A DNA stretch of 64,000 bases from Halalkalibacter suaedae. Lineage in GTDB: Bacteria > Bacillota > Bacilli > Bacillales > Bacillaceae_D. The stretch spans positions 1-64,000 of the forward strand of contig NZ_JAGKSQ010000011.1 in the NCBI RefSeq assembly GCF_017939705.1, read 5' to 3'. The notes under the pieces are model-generated. The model ran no database searches and was not told the origin of the DNA. It saw nothing but the letters and a program-made list of their open reading frames with translations. Below, piece by piece: positions 61,288 through 64,000 of this stretch (its first letter is position 1; every line of letters starts with the position of its first letter). Both the position numbers and the translations under genes were made by a program.

Positions 61288-61719
61288 ATGACAAAACAAT
61301 TAATCGGCTTAACAGCCATATTTTTTATACTTGGAGCTTGCAGCAACGAGAATGGAGTAACAACTGAAGAGGTTGTAGAGAACTTTGATGAAATTGTTGT
61401 TAACACCGAGGAGGCTATGAATTCTGCTAGTAATGAAGTAGAACAAAACCTATTACTTGAAGGTGATACAGCTGAGTTAGAATCAGATGCGTTTGTTGCT
61501 TATAATACGGAGGCATATAGCGAAATGTATGATTTATTTGGTGCAGATTATACAAATGATCAGTTCATTGAAATGATGGATGAAGACAAAATTGAAGTAC
61601 TATCTGAAGGAACAGAGGTTGAAGTGTCTGATATTAACCTAAGTCAAATTGAAATTATGATTCCTGAAACAGACGAAATTGGTTATATTCACGCATCGAT
61701 GTTATCAGATGCCTCTTAA
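61288..61719 (+). CDS. Acidic lipoprotein of unknown function
   Basis: 143 residues. A type-II signal peptide ends with ILGACSN (Cys near 18). The mature part is strongly acidic (EEVVENFDEIVVNTEEAMN...) with few positive residues, and the end VEVSDINLSQIEIMIPETDE followed by GYIHASML looks like a small beta domain. GGAGG precedes the ATG. It lies 25 bases after the PRC-barrel gene and is probably co-transcribed. I recognise no family. Confidence 0.7.
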   Translation: MTKQLIGLTAIFFILGACSNENGVTTEEVVENFDEIVVNTEEAMNSASNEVEQNLLLEGDTAELESDAFVAYNTEAYSEMYDLFGADYTNDQFIEMMDEDKIEVLSEGTEVEVSDINLSQIEIMIPETDEIGYIHASMLSDAS

Positions 61720-61733
61720 TATAAAATGATCCT

Positions 61734-61947
61734 AAAAAAGAGTGACGTTATGTCTAGGCCACTGAAAAAGGTGAAAAACACACCTTTTTCAGTGGCCTTT
61801 AAGCAATGAGCGAAACCGTTGCATTGTCTTAAGCCTTGCTATGAGTGGGTTTCTCATTGCAAGCGTGCAACGAGTGAAGCCATTGCTACTTCCTCGAACT
61901 GCTAAAAAGGACTTTTTCAGCATTCTCCGTTATGTCACTCTTTTTTT
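61734..61947. repeat. Composite inverted-repeat element
   Basis: Outer arms AAAAAAGAGTGAC and GTCACTCTTTTTTT bound ~214 bases that contain the mini-palindrome at 61756, a second inverted pair GCAATGAGCGAAACC / GGGTTTCTCATTGC, and no coding frame. The right arm with its T run may end the upstream operon. Confidence 0.65.
61756..61798. repeat. Mini-palindrome family, copy 4
   Basis: AGGCCACTGAAAAAGGTG...CACCTTTTTCAGTGGCCT, near perfect. It shares the adjoining TAAGCAATGAGCGAAA with the copy at 10372 in inverse orientation. Confidence 0.85.
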
Positions 61948-62016
61948 ATGACTATGTTGATCGTAATTATTGATGGCTTTTTGGCCACACTAGATATAGA
62001 AAAGGAGGTAAAAACC

Positions 62017-62310
62017 ATGAATATTGATATAACAACTATCCATCAGGAACTTCCTGATTTTAACAGCCACAATGAAGCAAAAGCATGGTTTACTAATAAG
62101 TTCCCAGGTAGTTTTCGATACAAAGATAGTGACGAAATTGATGGAATAACCGTTCATTATTACCATCTGATCAAAGATTCCCAAGCCTATTCGCAATATA
62201 TGGAGACACTTGAGAGTACTGAAGGTCATCAAATTACGAGTGTAGTACCATTTGAGAGCTATTCAACAATCGAAATTACTGACGAAGGCGATATCAGTAT
62301 ATCTATCTAA
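62017..62310 (+). CDS. Unknown small acidic protein
   Basis: 97 residues. The ATG at 62017 follows AAGGAGG with good spacing, preferred over an upstream in-frame ATG. The sequence (HNEAKAWFTNKFPGSFRYKD, HYYHLIKDSQAYSQYMET, ending ITDEGDISISI) suggests a small alpha/beta fold with acidic surface. No membrane segment, signal peptide or Cys is seen. I know no named family. It is followed by a terminator and stands alone. Confidence 0.7.
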   Translation: MNIDITTIHQELPDFNSHNEAKAWFTNKFPGSFRYKDSDEIDGITVHYYHLIKDSQAYSQYMETLESTEGHQITSVVPFESYSTIEITDEGDISISI

Positions 62311-62381
62311 CATGAAGGCAGTGCAAGTCAAGTTGATTTTCACTCACTTACTCGAATCGTGAAGCCTCATATCAAATAAGA

Positions 62382-62419
62382 AGACTAGAACCTACGATCA
62401 TATCGATAGATTCTAGTCT
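62382..62419. terminator. Terminator-like hairpin between convergent genes
   Basis: AGACTAGAA/TTCTAGTCT arms around a loop with its own CGATCATATCG symmetry. The T tract is poor. Confidence 0.55.
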
Positions 62420-62445
62420 ATTCCTGTATCTTACACATGAAGGAA

Positions 62446-63867
62446 TCAATTTCTGTTAAAAACAACTAGCTTTTGTTCCATCATTTCTTTCATTGCATAC
62501 TTTACCCCTTCACGACCTACACCACTTTCCTTAACGCCACCGTAAGGCATATGATCAACACGAAATGTCGGAATATCATTGACCATGACTCCGCCAACAT
62601 GTAGCTTTTGAGTCGCATCTAGAGCTGTGTGGATATCATTTGTGTAGATCCCTGCTTGTAAACCATAGCTCGAATCATTAACACAATTTATCCCTTCGCT
62701 GATCGAGGATATCTTATTAACGATGACAATTGGTGCAAAAGCCTCCTCGCAAGACACTTTAAGTCTAGAATCCACCTCAGTTAGAATGGTAGGATGAAGG
62801 ATATTCCCTTCAGCTTTTCCTCCTAACTCAACCGTAGCCCCCTGTTGTTTTGCTTCATCAATCCAATTGAGTGCTCGTTCAACATCTTTTGGATGAATAA
62901 GTGCCGAAACATCTGTAGCTTCATCCAAAGGGTCTCCTAGCTTCAGCTTCAAGGTTGCTTTCACTAATTCAGAAACAAATGATTCATACTGTTGTTCATG
63001 AACATATATACGTTGTAATGAAATACATACTTGACCTTGAAATGAAAATGCTCCGCTCACACATCGTGAAACCACTTTTTCAAGGTCGACGTCTTTATCA
63101 ATAATGACTGCTGAATTGGAGCCAAGCTCTAAAGTAACCTTCTTCAAACCAGCTTTCTTTCGAATGCGTTTCCCTACCTCCGGACTACCAGTGAAGGAAA
63201 TTTTCTTTACACGATCATCCTCAACTAAGAGATCTCCAAGCACAGCCCCACTACCTGTTACGACATTCAAAGCCCCAGCCGGCAAGCCAGCCTTTTCAAA
63301 TAATTCTGCAAGCAGTAAGGAAGATAATGGGGTTTGCCCTGCTGGCTTTAGCACAACTGTGTTCCCTGCTGCAATGGCAGGGCCAATTTTATGTGCAACT
63401 AAATTCATTGGAAAATTAAAAGGAGTAATTGCACCGACGACACCAATCGGCTCGTTAACGGTGTATGCAATTCGCCCTTCTCCACCAGGAGCAGCATCCA
63501 TAGGTACCGTTTCCCCGTATATTCGCTTGGCTTCCTCCGCAGCAAACTTATATGTTGTAACCGTTCTGTCAACCTCAGCTCTTGCCGTTTTAAGTGGTTT
63601 GCCAGCCTCTTTTGCAATTAAAATCGCGGCCTGTTCCCGTTGTTCTTTTAATAAGTTAGCGACATTTTCTAAGATCGATGCTCTTTCGTGACTTGGCATC
63701 TCTGCCATAACCTTTCTTGCTTCGTAAGCTGCTTCAATTGCATTGTTAATGTCCTCTCTTGATCCATACCCCACATCTGCAAGAAGCTCGCCACTAAAAG
63801 GGGAGTATAACGAAGAATACTCTTCCGTGGTTTTCCATTCTCCATTAATAAATAGTTGCTTCTTCAT
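62446..63867 (-). CDS. Aldehyde dehydrogenase family protein
   Basis: 473 residues. The core is complete: ITPFNFPMN, KPAGQTPLSS, FTGSPEVG (cofactor site), the Glu in LELGSN and the catalytic Cys in FQGQVC. The C-terminus PYGGVKESGVGREG is typical. The subgroup looks like the lactaldehyde/NADP-glyceraldehyde-3-phosphate dehydrogenase type, though the substrate cannot be read. The ATG at 63867 (AGAGGTG upstream) is preferred over a GTG nine bases earlier. Upstream sequence to the window end holds no further gene. Confidence 0.92.
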   Translation of the reverse strand: MKKQLFINGEWKTTEEYSSLYSPFSGELLADVGYGSREDINNAIEAAYEARKVMAEMPSHERASILENVANLLKEQREQAAILIAKEAGKPLKTARAEVDRTVTTYKFAAEEAKRIYGETVPMDAAPGGEGRIAYTVNEPIGVVGAITPFNFPMNLVAHKIGPAIAAGNTVVLKPAGQTPLSSLLLAELFEKAGLPAGALNVVTGSGAVLGDLLVEDDRVKKISFTGSPEVGKRIRKKAGLKKVTLELGSNSAVIIDKDVDLEKVVSRCVSGAFSFQGQVCISLQRIYVHEQQYESFVSELVKATLKLKLGDPLDEATDVSALIHPKDVERALNWIDEAKQQGATVELGGKAEGNILHPTILTEVDSRLKVSCEEAFAPIVIVNKISSISEGINCVNDSSYGLQAGIYTNDIHTALDATQKLHVGGVMVNDIPTFRVDHMPYGGVKESGVGREGVKYAMKEMMEQKLVVFNRN

Positions 63868-64000
63868 CCATTTCACCTCTTAAGGGAATTTATTAGATAG
63901 TTTAGTATAGTCACTTCCACTATTTCGAAAATCAAATTAACTTATTCACTTTCTATATTAGTTCTTCTATACCCATCAGCTGTCTTTTATAATCCTGCTT

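Noticed and set aside
1-64000. Search for tRNA, rRNA, transposase, integrase, toxin-antitoxin and CRISPR loci
   Set aside because: No sequence with the required cores or proteins was seen by eye.

Overview
The window is ordinary chromosome of a low-GC, endospore-forming member of the Bacillaceae. The evidence for this is strong AGGAGG-type ribosome sites, a gamma-type and an alpha/beta-type small acid-soluble spore protein, a group of GerP-like and Hsp20-like spore genes, Bacillus-type CheY, YkoEDC, YkuK and TenA, and B. subtilis-like gene styles throughout. A CPA1 antiporter with an RCK domain, an NhaC antiporter and a DUF368 (PopT-type) lipid-carrier transporter would suit an alkaliphilic or salt-tolerant species, but I cannot name the genus. 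There are no rRNA or tRNA genes, CRISPR arrays, prophages or transposase genes.

Layout. 0-1.2 kb: end of a neighbouring gene, a repeat copy and an alpha/beta hydrolase. 1.3-4.1 kb: spore germination/coat-like cluster (GerPC-like, two small GerP-like proteins, two Hsp20-fold proteins). 4.2-8.8 kb: cation antiporter, a six-repeat gamma SASP and a multidrug MFS pump. 9.2-13.1 kb: two yybP-ykoY manganese riboswitches face each other. One leads into a small basic peptide plus a Ser/Thr kinase, the other into Spo0M-like, EcsC and CaCA exchanger genes. 13.2-17 kb: seven-LysM wall protein, a repeat-rich stretch and a DRE-TIM aldolase. 17.3-21.3 kb: COG4586-type ABC exporter and a dicarboxylate/amino acid symporter. 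21.7-24.8 kb: Crp/Fnr regulator divergent from the Fe-S repair protein ScdA/RIC, then HD-GYP and CheY. 25-28.9 kb: DUF3231, LLM flavin oxidoreductase, DUF368, DUF2187. 29-35.3 kb: signalling block with a chemoreceptor, a PAS histidine kinase, a LuxR-type regulator and a double-domain KaiC-like ATPase. 35.4-39.3 kb: thiamine-precursor uptake and salvage operon ykoEDC-tenA under a TPP riboswitch. 39.5-44.9 kb: YkuK, a sugar-binding lipoprotein fused in expression to a chemoreceptor, DUF2188 and GH43. 44.9-45.8 kb: FusB-type EF-G-binding protein behind a leader peptide and a long hairpin. 46-49.7 kb: NhaC, alpha/beta SASP, AdhP, SMR pump. 49.7-56 kb: UgpBAE-like ABC importer with PHP-domain and HAD phosphatases and a DeoR regulator. 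56-64 kb: S9 peptidase, flavin monooxygenase-like protein, double PRC-barrel protein, lipoprotein, unknown small protein, aldehyde dehydrogenase.

Non-coding content is unusually rich. A ~240-bp element with inverted ends (GAGGCTGGGACA...TGTCCCAGCCTC) occurs five times. A ~45-bp palindrome family (AGGCCACTGAAAAAGG...) occurs four times. One of these palindromes sits inside a copy of the large element, flanked by an 8-bp direct repeat that looks like a target-site duplication. A third palindrome family (..GTCGAC..GTCTC..GAGAC..GTCGAC..) occurs three times at gene ends.

The items most worth following are the FusB leader-peptide attenuator, the facing manganese riboswitches (especially the kinase branch), the KaiC-like/LuxR pair, the operator repeats shared by the DeoR gene and the ABC operon, and a PRC-barrel gene whose only well-placed start is ATT. 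All functional statements come from reading motifs by eye. No database search was run.
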